Positions 35,101 to 43,130 of a DNA stretch of 64,000 nucleotides are shown here, in pieces. The number at the start of each line of letters is the position of its first letter. Position 1 is the first letter of the stretch. Origin of the DNA: Thereva unica (lineage: Eukaryota > Arthropoda > Insecta > Diptera > Therevidae); assembly GCA_949987705.1 (NCBI GenBank), contig OX465284.1:110777163-110841162 (forward strand), read 5' to 3'. A model generated the notes under the pieces. That model was not told the origin of the DNA, did not search any database, and saw only the letters and a list, made by a program, of their open reading frames with translations. The translations under genes and the position numbers were made by a program.

Positions 35101-35656
35101 ATAATGCCTCCGTTGCGGCGAATGTATCCCTCTCAAAGTATTCGTCTTTAAATGTTCCCAGGCTCATTATTTCTCCATGTAAGTCAACCACACGTTCCCA
35201 ATAATCACTTATTATTTTGGCTTTCTGCGAATAGTATGCGGTTGACCTCGGCGATGTAATTTCGCTTTCTGTTTTCTCAATCGTCCGTTTTAAAGAATTT
35301 ATCATGGCGTTCTGCCTTTTAATTCTCCTAAGTTGATCTTCAACGCGTTCTGATGTTTGTTGCTTCTCAACGGCTGCACGAAGAGCATCTTCCATCAAAT
35401 CTCTAGTTTGCTCGAATAAACTTTCCACCTTTTCGAAGTAGTTCTCTTTGAAGTACTTATGTTCTGGATTCTCGCCTTTAAGCTGCTCCAGTTCACTGTG
35501 TTGATTCTCGAACTCAGCCCATGCCGATTGCAGTGAATGTAATCGAATTTCGACATAGTCCTTTGTCTTCCTACTTTTGGAATCCTTCCGGAAGTTGGTG
35601 TTCAGCCTTTGGATGGTCTTTGATGTAATATTTTGCAGGGTTAATATCTTTTCCAT
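29198..35656 (-). CDS. BEL/Pao Gag-Pol-Env-like polyprotein (2152 aa)
   Basis: Domains by residue. Gag: coiled-coil-rich start, then a DUF1759-type core about 215-400. Three zinc-binding knuckles about 430-495 (CPICKGNH, CTNCLVKGH, CKVCKKKHH). Aspartic protease (DUF1758) about 535-690 with ALIDQGSQGSF. Reverse transcriptase about 770-1010 with YVDD near 966. RNase H-like about 1130-1240 (GFSDAS, AWTDST). Integrase: HHCC-type zinc site about 1463-1495, catalytic core with HSGVDYAGP, YSDNATNF and LWEAGVKS (D, D, E) about 1520-1635. A DUF5641-type end about 1690-1815. Then a membrane-entry segment about 1890-1907 and an envelope-like region with a furin-type RSKR near 2018. This recalls the baculovirus F-type envelopes captured by some semotiviruses. 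The env-like part stops at about 270 residues, shorter than expected. No in-frame stop or frameshift breaks the polyprotein. Frames on the + strand here are shadows. Confidence 0.9.
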   Translation of the reverse strand: MEKILTLQNITSKTIQRLNTNFRKDSKSRKTKDYVEIRLHSLQSAWAEFENQHSELEQLKGENPEHKYFKENYFEKVESLFEQTRDLMEDALRAAVEKQQTSERVEDQLRRIKRQNAMINSLKRTIEKTESEITSPRSTAYYSQKAKIISDYWERVVDLHGEIMSLGTFKDEYFERDTFAATEALYQDIQIKIQEKLNQQADGPPTQVHINNGGRNKMKIKPIDVPTFDGDYLKWPTFKNIFTELIRNDTNLSNTEKLFYLKANLTGEPSELVDHLQITQENFDTAWKILNKRYQNERALVNAQLRILLNQPALNKESQQGLKRLHDTTTECLQALRNLGIDTSNWDPLIVFLLTQKLDRESRNLYEQSLKDPREVENVSQLIEFLERRFYTLEVIDPIEDLKQGPTKQKVTPWKGKELKIHHGSIAMQNLCPICKGNHKIYSCEKLAKMSVQQRNDAVRKSSLCTNCLVKGHMTNTCKSWRLCKVCKKKHHTLLHPTSTNAPPEADKPANNKGQPSNSTEVGTYTAATNGPCTEMLPTAVIHASTKSGQVIALRALIDQGSQGSFITEDAVQRLGVPKLETNRVLTVVGQVKLGTIRTCVELTIKPRFASKFELVTTALILKKLTRVLPSEKVTPTVWEHTRNLRLADPHFDTPGRIDVILGVGVLGKIMMKKVLLGSEGSPIAQKTKLGWILSGEIKTNSKSNTGLHCMISEIDINKDLRKFWEVEELHREPIMTSEEIACETHFRTTHKRNSDGRYTVRIPFRENPDEAENLHRTRELALVRLFQMERKFKNNHTFEVMYKDFMNEYLRLGHMVPTEDTLQGTYYLPHHAVLKQDSTTTKLRVVFDASAKRTNTKSLNELMMVGPQIQQKLLSILLRWRKHKIVFTADIEKMYRQIRIDVRDQGYQRILWRESPKDPIREYKLTTVTYGTASAPYLAIRTLQQLAKDDESKYPRASHIILHDTYVDDVVSGGNSLEEAAIASDQLIKLLDGGGFKLRKWSSNNRNLMKHIPWDLREAATDRDFDQEKTIKALGLYWNPTTDKFRIQITIHPERAATKRNILSEAAKIFDPIGLISPVTIKIKLLLQDIWIQKSSWDEALPQNIVQIWSRILNELPALQRIEIPRWVGYLGRIGVCELHGFSDASERAYSAAVYIRIIQGGTVSSNLLTAKTKVAPLESKLSLPRLELCGATLLANRLKEVRDSLEIENIPYFAWTDSTIVLAWIQEDPHKWKTFVGNRVAEIQAQTDSSKWFHVKSQENPADVASRGIYPALLNDYKIWWEGPHWLKEQKIEFPSTKLPQTDLEEKHITVATITTDSENILETLMKNHSSLSKLQRIIAYCTRFVTNLKTQRALRIIAPLTIKEIDAALLLLIKVTQESHFKDDITKLLKKKELPKQSRILSLTPFIDKDGILRVGGRLENAQLSYDGKHPIILPYKSELTALIINKAHKDTLHGGNSLTHQVIRQRFWILNGPKAVKGHIHKCVICHRYKAQMSQQMMGMLPKARVITSPPFTHSGVDYAGPFDLLLDRARGQKTRKGYIAIFICLATKAIHIEIVTELTSAAFIAAFRRFTGRRGPIAHLYSDNATNFVGASKVITDLHKQQSYKSDVNQALQETGTQWHFIPPSSPHFGGLWEAGVKSIKHHIRRVVGEARLTYEEMCTLMTQIEACLNSRPLCPLTEDPESLDALTPGHFLTGSPLLTVPDRNQLDDRPSLLTRWDRVQRMHQEFWRKWSIEYIGRLQFRPKWTKENPSITEGNLVLIKDEQLPPSRWALGRVIEIHPGADGLTRVVTLQTKNGKMRRPITKLSLLPVSDNKKEANVDVEVATSPIEQDDNETNEPHNNDMKTTRTGKQDTRKRSSQEPLTQDYKKQPKRNERTSTSAPARTFNTNSIAYLMILALFFLIVGGEDARSPYNITRFKNQEGIYFDDVGQLNLYTSEWNLLVYYDLSTYWKEFSGLKKSVRRLSELCNGTIKQDTSQQLCSATIRQLHHHILESEHINEVLYQQNEKTTTRSKRAPLEIVGTIANKLFGILDQEYARNLEEQISGINENETLLRELLRNQTTIIESSLNVFNKNHDTIQNQFHTVERHFEAITNAMNDSQQTLMVSQTFTSAAILITLNIISFQQIQRNILSIVTDTKHGRLNTIYK

Positions 35657-35868
35657 GGTTGCGCAGCAATGGTGTGTAGATCGATGTAGCTGAAATTAAC
35701 GAGGATTTTCCTCAATTTAATTAGTTTACAGAGCCTCAAGACACGATGTTCTAGAGGATGTGTTTTTTGTTGTTTTTGTATTGCCTCAAGACACGATGTT
35801 CTAGAGGAATTTTTGTATATTCTAAAGACACTTGGTTCTTTAGAACACTTTTTCGCTCGAAGGACCAA
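35657..35868 (-). other. BEL/Pao leader with primer-binding-like site and 26 bp repeat
   Basis: Just inside the LTR, the - strand reads TTGGTCCTTCGAGC, the usual BEL/Pao-type primer-binding start. A 26 bp block (GCCTCAAGACACGATGTTCT plus AGAGGA on the + strand) occurs twice, at 35733-35758 and 35783-35808, a 50 bp period. It may be a packaging or leader structure, or a local duplication. Confidence 0.6.
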
Positions 35869-36224
35869 TGTTGATAGCTCAGAGTAAACGATTGATTAGA
35901 TCTGTTGAAGACCGCACAACTTCAACAATTTGGAGCGGTTTGACTAGATAAAAATAAAATAAACTGAATGTATGGTTACTGACGTGTTTATTGTAACTGA
36001 GCGCTAATGCTCGTATCTTTTACATATTTATACAATTCTTTATTGCTTAATTAGCAATAATAAAGTTATTGCACCTGAATGCGTGAGTCAAGAGTTCATT
36101 CACCAATTTTTAATTTTCGTTTGTTATTGCTGACATTGCAATTTGATTGCGGGTCGATTCCGTTCAGGTGAATGAGCTTTTGATTCAGCATTTTAATTTA
36201 TTAATTGTTTTTCATATAATAACA
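35869..36224 (-). repeat. 5' LTR of the BEL/Pao element
   Basis: On the - strand it starts TGTTATTATATG and ends AGCTATCAACA, so the ends form TGTT..AACA. TATAAATA, an initiator and AATAAA lie within. The inner boundary is set by the primer-binding-like sequence. The outer boundary is a best guess, since there is no second LTR to compare. Confidence 0.6.
35987..36032 (-). promoter_or_regulatory. LTR core promoter and poly(A) signal
   Basis: On the - strand, TATAAATA (36032-36025) is followed about 30 nt later by TCAGTT (36000-35995), giving a likely start at 35998. AATAAA follows at 35992-35987. The order TATA, Inr, AATAAA is the normal LTR arrangement. Confidence 0.55.
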
Positions 36225-36579
36225 GAAATTAGGAATTGGCCTAAATCTTAATATTATGTGATGTTTTATATGTGCTGCGCACAGATACAGTGTAATAGTT
36301 TCATGACGACAACCTTTATTTTGACGTTTTCTAGCAATTTTTCATTTTCATTTGAGATTGCATTCACCGATGTGTGCATCCTTATTGTTCAGACTGAAAT
36401 CAGTATAATAATCAAATTAAGTCTAAACGATTTTTTATATGGCAGATCTAAGCTTAAGGATCACTCGTGGTACTACTAGTCCGTGATGTCGTCTAGTAGT
36501 AAGGCTAGTGCGGAAGATAGAATAGGGTTGGGGCTATGAGAAGCAGGCAGGATATTGAAGGCCGAGTAAAAGTAAAACT
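36225..36579. other. Spacer between LTR and 5S-derived repeat
   Basis: AT-rich to 36470. The last 100 bases (GTCCGTGATGTCGTCTAGTA onward) partly resemble sequence around 56240-56310, so they may belong to the same repeat family as the 5S-like segment. Confidence 0.35.
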
Positions 36580-36688
36580 CGACCATTCCTCGTATGCGAT
36601 AGGCACGGTTGACCTATTCTCGTTCGATTGCATAGGTCAAGCAGCATTGGACCTGGTTAGTGCTTAGTTGGGGGACCGCAAAGGAAAG
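36580..36688 (+). repeat. 5S rRNA-derived repeat, copy 1
   Basis: From CGACCAT to GGGGGACCGC the segment follows the insect 5S rRNA consensus nearly end to end, including TTCTCGTTCGAT, the internal-control-type CAAGCAGC..TGG block and TGGTTAGTGCTTAG. It differs by many substitutions and a few small insertions, so it is not a functional 5S gene. A second copy at 56090-56167 shares derived changes (GATTGCRTAGGTCAAGCAGC). This suggests a 5S-headed SINE (SINE3-like) rather than independent pseudogenes. The body and 3' end are not delimited. Confidence 0.65.
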
Positions 36689-36689
36689 A

Positions 36690-37090
36690 CTAAGTCAGAA
36701 AGGTAGCAGAGGATTTTGGTAGCAAAAACCTTATGCAAGAGAGGTAATGACATGAGATTGAAAAGACGGTGAGGACAGGAAGAGTCAAAGGAAATATACA
36801 CTAGCGAGCCACTGGAAGTCACTATGACGTTTATCCAGAGCAAAGGTAGGTTGTCAGCCAATAATTAAGAATATGCGCGATGGTGTCAACGATTAAAGAG
36901 GAGAGAATCTTAAGAAAGCGACGAGAAATACCATCATAACCAACGCTATTGGACGAAATGGAAAGCAATATTCCAAGAACTTCAAGTGAGTCAATACAAC
37001 GAAAACTAAAACCATCAGAACATAAAGAGTTTGAGAAAGAGGAATCGGAAGTGGAAGACAATGGGAGAAAGAGATTGAACGAAAGATGCA
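36690..37090 (-). pseudogene. CR1/jockey-like RT entry fragment
   Basis: The - strand reads SFRCIDSLEVLGILLSISSN and VGYDGISRRFLKILS, then IAHILNYWLTT. This is the block before RT motif A of jockey/CR1-type elements ('I.SNAVGLDGIS.KFLK..L..I....THI.N.SL'). After a frameshift, short matching pieces run to about 36690. There is no catalytic RT core. It abuts the 5S-like segment. Confidence 0.55.
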
Positions 37091-38100
37091 TTGAGTGAGT
37101 TTACATCAACATCAAATGAGTTAAGCTCAGCGGTATGAATGTCTCAAGACCGAAGGTTAGAACAAAGTCTTAAGACGACTTAAGATTCCTCGGGAAATTC
37201 TGTTAAGAGTGGCTAATTTTCTGTCAAAATTTAATTGAATCTTAAGCTTTTATAACTGAGGTTAAGATTCATTAAGTTTTGGCAGAAGAATCGGCAGTCT
37301 TAAGAGAATATGACAAAGAAGCTTAAGTCGTCGTAAGACCATTGCAGTTAGGCCTAATTTCTTATCATTGCTTAATTTTGTACGCTCGTTACTGTATATT
37401 TAAAATTTTACGAAAGATTCGAAAAGTTAACGAAAGATTGCTTAAGTCCGTTATAATCGATACTATGACACTTCATACTAATGGAAATCTTAAGGTAACT
37501 TAAGATATGTATGTATTCATGCTATTCTTGAATCCGATGAAAGTACTGCCATATTAACAGCGGATTCAAGACTCCGAAATTGATCAGCTGATTTTTGTTA
37601 ATGCAAAAAGTGAAATGTCAAAGTTTGGTTGGTTTGGAAAATTCGTTGTATCCGAACTTACATGTTGAAATCACTTTACAAGTGTTATCCGCAACAATTT
37701 TCCCGCTGATTTGAAACGTCAAATTCGCCTAAGCAAATTTGACAGCACGTTTTCCATAACCGCGTGAATCCGTTGACTCCGAATGATTTCGGTAATCGAT
37801 AACTGTCAAATTCGCATTCACTCCCATCGGCGGATTCGGGAAACGAGGCCAATGTTGTGTTTGCTGCTGTCGTAGAATTGCTATTTACCTTAATTATAAG
37901 AACCACGTGCAGTGGGAAATCTGTGTAGCAACAAACATATCGAAAGTTTCGAAATATCCCAAAAGCCGAATTTTCATAAACCATTGAAAAGGTCCTTTCC
38001 TCCTCCATTAGATCTGTTGTTGCTTTTGCCGAATGCTGTCACATTCCGGTCTGTAAATACGATTTTTTTTCAAAAGAATTTTCTCCTTACGACCTTAAAA
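37091..38100. other. Non-coding with CTTAAG-rich fold-back
   Basis: Between about 37168 and 37343, GTCTTAAGACGACTTAAG and its near reverse complement CTTAAGTCGTCGTAAGAC are about 140 bp apart, so a small decayed fold-back element is likely. No gene is recognised in the rest. Confidence 0.4.
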
Positions 38101-39734
38101 GTAGAATGCCCATAAAAAGGTGGCGTTCGAAATTCCTGCACAGCATTGCGTAATTAAGGAGCACTTGGTTCCCTTCAAATTTCCTACTTAAAGCTGTATT
38201 CAGGTAAGCGGGCTTTCTCCATCTCTACCATATTAAATGAAATTCCCCCGCACTCTGAATGAGAGGAAAATAATTCGTATTAAACAGCCCTAAACACCGA
38301 CCAGGGTGTTGTTATTAAATAAGGGTAAACTTAGCAATAAACACTCGAAGCCTCAGCAAAGGGCCATCAGGAAACCAAAATTAAATCACCGAAATCTAGT
38401 CCCAACTACGATAAACTTTGAACCTTCTCCATCGTGAAACTTTAAGGAATTCGAATTTGATATCCATTTAACAACAGTTATATAAAATCCAAGGCACAAC
38501 ATGCCCCCCGCCCCGCCCGGCACATACCCAAATTGACGAATGTCTGTAAAAGCGCAATAGAATTAAGTTGAGGGCCCTTCGGGGTAGCTTTAAAGTGACA
38601 CAAAATATACCCAGAAGGGAAATGACCGAATTACTTGCTTCATTTCCACCATTCGGGAAAGTAACAGCCCTTAAGATTCTTCCGGGGTGGTGGCGGTGGT
38701 GGTGTCTCTTTCAACCTGAGCTTGAGCGACGAGCGCCACGTCAGAAGGTAACAGACTCTGTGTCAAATAAAATTTGCGAAGATGAACATGATTTTCTGTG
38801 AATAATGGCTCGTAAATCTGCAAAGTTCATTGTTGTGAACCCTTGTGTCATGGGAGATTACTGAAGGTTGAGCATTTGATTCCGACAAGAAAGGAAGCTT
38901 GAAATATTAGCTTCGGCTTTTCGGGGGTCGTTCGTAGCACATGCAAAGTAATGGCGGCGGACTGGTAGCCGTAAAATTTTGTGTGAAAACGCACTTTGCC
39001 TTGTCTTGTCTTGTCTGTGTGAGAACCACTCAAACATATCTTGTCAAGGGTGGAGCAGAGATGGCTGAGAGCTTGAGAGAAATGATAAACCGAGTTCTGC
39101 TGAGCTTATTTACATGGGTCTTAACGAAGATAGGTCAACTGGTAGGAGCAGTTTGCAAAATGAGATCAATTTGCAGCTTTGTACAGTTTCGTTCAGGAAC
39201 CCCAACTGTGTCAGCCCTTATTTATAGCCTTCAGTATGTCGCCATTTATACCAACTTTGTAGTTTAAACATTTTAAGTTGAACACTAGCAGGAGGGGACT
39301 TACGAAGGGAGAAGTAACGCGATTTATAAAATTAACACATCCGCGTCCATTTAAATTTTATGTAGTAAATAGACCAGACAGGGAAGACCAGACCAGACAC
39401 ACCAAACAGGAGAGGAGGATGAGAAGTGTGATGCTGCGCTTGGTCTTCACACACTAGATAGACCAGGCAGACAACTACAGAAGAGGAGAACAAATTCGAT
39501 TCCCAATGCGAAAGTTCATTCGGCGCGAAAGTTTATCTAAGGCACAAACTAACCGCCGCGAAGCTCAGAAGAGCGCAGAAGATCACCCAAGTTCTAATAA
39601 TCTCCCACAGCTGGCGATCGATCACTCACAACCAACAACACATCCCCAGCCGAGTCGACAACCAATGATGCCACTGGCTCAGTACCTTCATAGCGGATTG
39701 CCTTTTTCTTAACAACCCGCCGTCATGGTTATCA
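38101..39734. other. Non-coding stretch
   Basis: Frames of up to 108 codons have no recognisable motif. An AGACCAGAC-rich patch lies near 39370-39470. No gene or element boundary is identified. Confidence 0.35.
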
Positions 39735-40905
39735 AATGAAAGAGTATGACCGGTGGAATACAGTAAGCGTCATTTTAAATCCAATATGGCGGCTACCACC
39801 AAATGGCGGACTGCCGTTTTCTTAACAACCCCTCGACATGGGTCTCAAATGAAAGAGTATGACGAGCAGAAAACAGTAAGCTATAAGACGCCATCCCAGA
39901 TCCAATATGGCGACCACCACAAAATGGCGAACTGCCGTTTTCTTTGTAACCCCCCGAGATGGGTTTCAAATGAAAGAGTATGACGAGTAGAATACAGTAA
40001 GCTATAAGACGCCATCCTAGATCCAATATGGCGGCCACCACAAAATGGCGGACTGTCGTTTTCTTTGTAACTCCAAGAAATGGGTTTCAAATGAAAGAGT
40101 ATGACGAGTAGAATACAGTAAGCTATAGCATGCCATCCTAGATCCAATATGGCGGCCCTTACAAAATGGCGGACTGTCATTTCCTTTGTAACCTCCCGAG
40201 ATGGGTTTCAAATGAAAGAGTATGACGAGTAGAATACAGTAAGCTATAAGACGCCATCCTAGATCCAATATGGCGGCCACCACAAAATGGCGGACTGTCG
40301 TTTTCTTTGTAACCCCAAGAGATGGGTTTCAAATGAAAGAGTATGACGAGTAGAATACAGTAAGCTATAGCATGCCATCCTAGATCCAATATGGCGGCCC
40401 TTACAAAATGGCGGACTGTCGTTTTCTTTGTAACCCCCCGAGATGGGTTTCAAATAAAAGAGTATGACGAGCAGAATACAGTAAGCTATAAGACGCCATC
40501 CTAGATCCAATATGGCGGCCACCACAAAATGGCGGACTGTCGTTTTCTTTGTAACCCCAAGAGATGGGTTTCAAATGAAAGAGTATGACGAGTAGAATAC
40601 AGTAAGCTATAGCATGCCATCCTAGATCCAATATGGCGGCCCTTACAAAATGGCGGACTGTCGTTTTCTTTGTAACCTCCCGAGATGGGTTTCAAATGAA
40701 AGAGTATGACGAGTAGAATACAGTAAGCTGTAAGACGCCATCCTAGATCCAATATGGCGGCCCTTACAAAATGGCGGACTGGCGTTTTCTTTACAACCCT
40801 CCGAAATGGGTATCAAATGAAAGAGTATGACGAGTAGAACATAGTAAGCTATGTGACGTCATTTTAAACCCAATAAGGCGGTCACCACAAAATGGGGCAT
40901 GAGAC
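39735..40905. repeat. Satellite array 1, ~121 bp unit, dimeric higher-order
   Basis: About 9.5 tandem units start with GATCCAATATGGCGGCC near 39899, 40019, 40141, 40260, 40382, 40502, 40625 and 40746, with degenerate units at both ends. The common core is GGGTTTCAAATGAAAGAGTATGAC. Between 40019 and 40745 two variants alternate strictly: CCACCAC with a GCATGCCAT end, and CCCTTAC with an AGACGCCAT end. This gives three near-identical dimers of about 242 bp. Frames across the array are repeat artefacts. The array lies between non-coding stretches. Confidence 0.9.
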
Positions 40906-42660
40906 TAAATAGTGACAAATAGAACGTTTCATCGATAAGAAACGTTAATGTGTGGTACAAATGCCGAGCACTAAACTTCCCACAACCCTTTTTCCCTTAA
41001 ATTTGATGGCTTTCATATTTTCATATATAAATTCTTACATGTTAAAAGTGCGTCTAATCAGATGACCACCTCCGGCATAATTCCATACAATTTCCTGATT
41101 TTTAAAACTCACGGCCACCACACGCGCCCCCTGTTCTCTTCAATGATTAACCAACAAAGAATCCACTCTCGGTATTGCAGCACAGTTCCTCCGTTCACGG
41201 TGGAGAGGGGGGGTTGAAGAATGTAAAAAATTTACCTTAACGCCGCTCGACGTAGCGACGACGAACGCAAAACAATTTCTGCAGCATCCCCCTCCCCGTT
41301 CCTATACAGAGTGTCTCATATTTCTTAAATTCCATTCGAGAGTTTTGTAAAATACCACCACCATCCAAACTGGGCCATGCACCCGAAGGCCATTTTCTGT
41401 AGATTTTCTTGTTTCGGTGGAAATTCCCGTGCAGAAATAAATCAACAGGAAAACTGGAATTTTATGGGCTTAGAAGTCAGTTGCCAAAAAGGATTCGGAG
41501 GCCATTAATAATAGCTAGTTGATGGCGGGCCTGACCTACCAGAAATTCCCGAGCCATCAATTCTCCCCGCAAAACAAATTTTCATTGCGACGACTTTGGA
41601 GAGTAATTTTGAATATCGGTTTTCAATTTAATTCGGTTTCATTGAAATTTCTGTCCTCGGATAAATCTCATTTGGAAAATTTGAATTGATGGTCGGGGAT
41701 TATTAGATTTTCTCCTATTGTTTTTGCGGGGTGCCCCAGGAACATAGGAATTTGTTGCTTTGTGGGCGATATGGATCAAGTTTTTTTTGTTTTTGTTGTT
41801 TTTATAGAGAAATTGGAATATGCGAATTATTATTTGAAATTTTGTGCCTTTATTCAATTTAATTCATTTTTCACTTTTCAATTTCCTATTTTTAATACAA
41901 CAAAAAAAAAACGAATTTTGGTTTAGGCAGTATTCTCCGGAATATTCCCAATATTCATCGCATGTATAAAGTCTCATGAATAATGAAAATGAGTATTTTC
42001 TATATAGAGTTTCAGGTCCAGATGGTCCTATCATGAGAAATCTTAAAATATCTCAGGAAATCTCAAGGCAATGCAAAGTGAAAATATGCATAAAACATTA
42101 ATCTGAAGCTTAGACATTGATCGAGCAAACAGACTCTGTCAGCTTAAAACAATCGAAAGGAAAATCCTACGGCAAATATTTGAGTCTTAAAGGTTGTATT
42201 AGGTCTTAAGGGGCCACTTTTGTGGCGTTGGAACCATCTGCAATACGTTCTTTCACTTATGCAAACTTCCCCATAAGCTTCTAAAATCATTGACCCACCT
42301 CAGCCGCATTTTTTTTTCGAATTGATGGCGAAAGGGTAAACTTTCTGAAAATGACGCTGATTAAGCTCAAAGCTCGGCGTTTTCAGGCACAAAAAAATAT
42401 ACGATACCTATAAAAATTGACAACTGTAATGATAAAGAGTTATTGACAGATGCCTAGGTTATCATTTGACGTTTCTGATAAGACATTTTTACCCACAATT
42501 CTACTGCTGGCGCCATCTATTGGAAAACGGCGGGTTTGCATTTGTACGATTAATAGTTTCCATCCGATTCTATTAAAGTCCACTTAATACTATTGAAGGA
42601 GTTCTGAACTGAACGGAACAAGTGATTGTTATAGATTGCAATTTCAGGACTACTCGGTGC
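40906..42660. other. Non-coding stretch
   Basis: No coding signature recognised. The (CT/TC)-free AT-rich part after 41580 gives only chance frames. Confidence 0.35.
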
Positions 42661-42666
42661 GGCTTC

Positions 42667-42830
42667 TTACGGTTCACTATCTCTTATCCGCGATCTTTGA
42701 CGCTTTCGATTGTTGTAACTAACCAATTTTTCGTCATCGGTTATGAGACGTTTCACAAATGGATCGATCTGATTGCGTTTCAGTAGCAGATTGAAAGTGT
42801 TAATTTGGTCTATCATGAGTAGGTATTGGG
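42667..42830 (-). pseudogene. Mariner transposase fragment
   Basis: The - strand frame reads LLLKRNQIDPFVKRLITDDE, then KLVSYNNRKRQRSR. This matches the KRN.IDPFLKRM(V/I)TGDEKWV.YDN..RKRSW block containing the first catalytic Asp of mariner transposases. Trp and Gly positions are altered. Only about 50 residues remain. Confidence 0.65.
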
Positions 42831-43040
42831 ACGATCCATGGATTAGGATTCCAAGGTCAGCCACATGATAATTACAGGTGTTTGATGACCTGTCAACCAA
42901 TTAACATAATTGCAGATGATCGATCATCTTGACCTACATTCCACGCCCCCCAGTGATTTGGTTCCCAGGCTCAACCGTCCCAATACCTACTTTCATGCTT
43001 TTCGCGACGAATTTTTCAATGGTAGACCAACAGACAAAGA

Positions 43041-43130
43041 ATGGTTGGACGACCAAATAAGAGGTGGATGAATGACGTGCTAGAAGACATGCGAGTACTA
43101 GGAATTTGAGATGAAACAAAGAAACTATAA
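43041..43130 (+). pseudogene. RTE-like carboxy tail
   Basis: The + strand reads MVGRPNKRWMNDVLEDMRVL then a stop and ETKKL. It fits the 'GRP.KRW.D.V..DL..L....W' end of RTE/CR1-type ORF2. No upstream portion is joined to it. Confidence 0.5.

Larger units (their letters stand above)
29198..36224 (-). mobile_element. BEL/Pao LTR element with env-like part, 3' truncated
   Basis: The parts in order on the - strand are a 5' LTR (36224-35869), a primer-binding-like TTGGTCCTTCGAGC, a leader of about 200 nt, and one Gag-Pol-Env-like frame running to 29198. No second LTR is present between the end of the frame and the MITE at 29037, and the env-like segment is short, so the 3' portion is deleted. The frame is uninterrupted, which implies a recent insertion followed by truncation, or an insertion that ended early. 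Target duplication cannot be assessed with one end missing. Confidence 0.85.

Noticed and set aside
36580..36688. Functional 5S rRNA gene
   Set aside because: Many substitutions and small insertions against the consensus and no 3' T-run terminator at the correct place.
39753..40752. Series of 70-99 codon frames with repeated peptide words
   Set aside because: They are translations of the 121 bp satellite in one phase, not genes.
39735..40905. CRISPR-like array
   Set aside because: Units are about 121 bp with no short repeat and unique spacer pattern, and the context is eukaryotic; it is a satellite.
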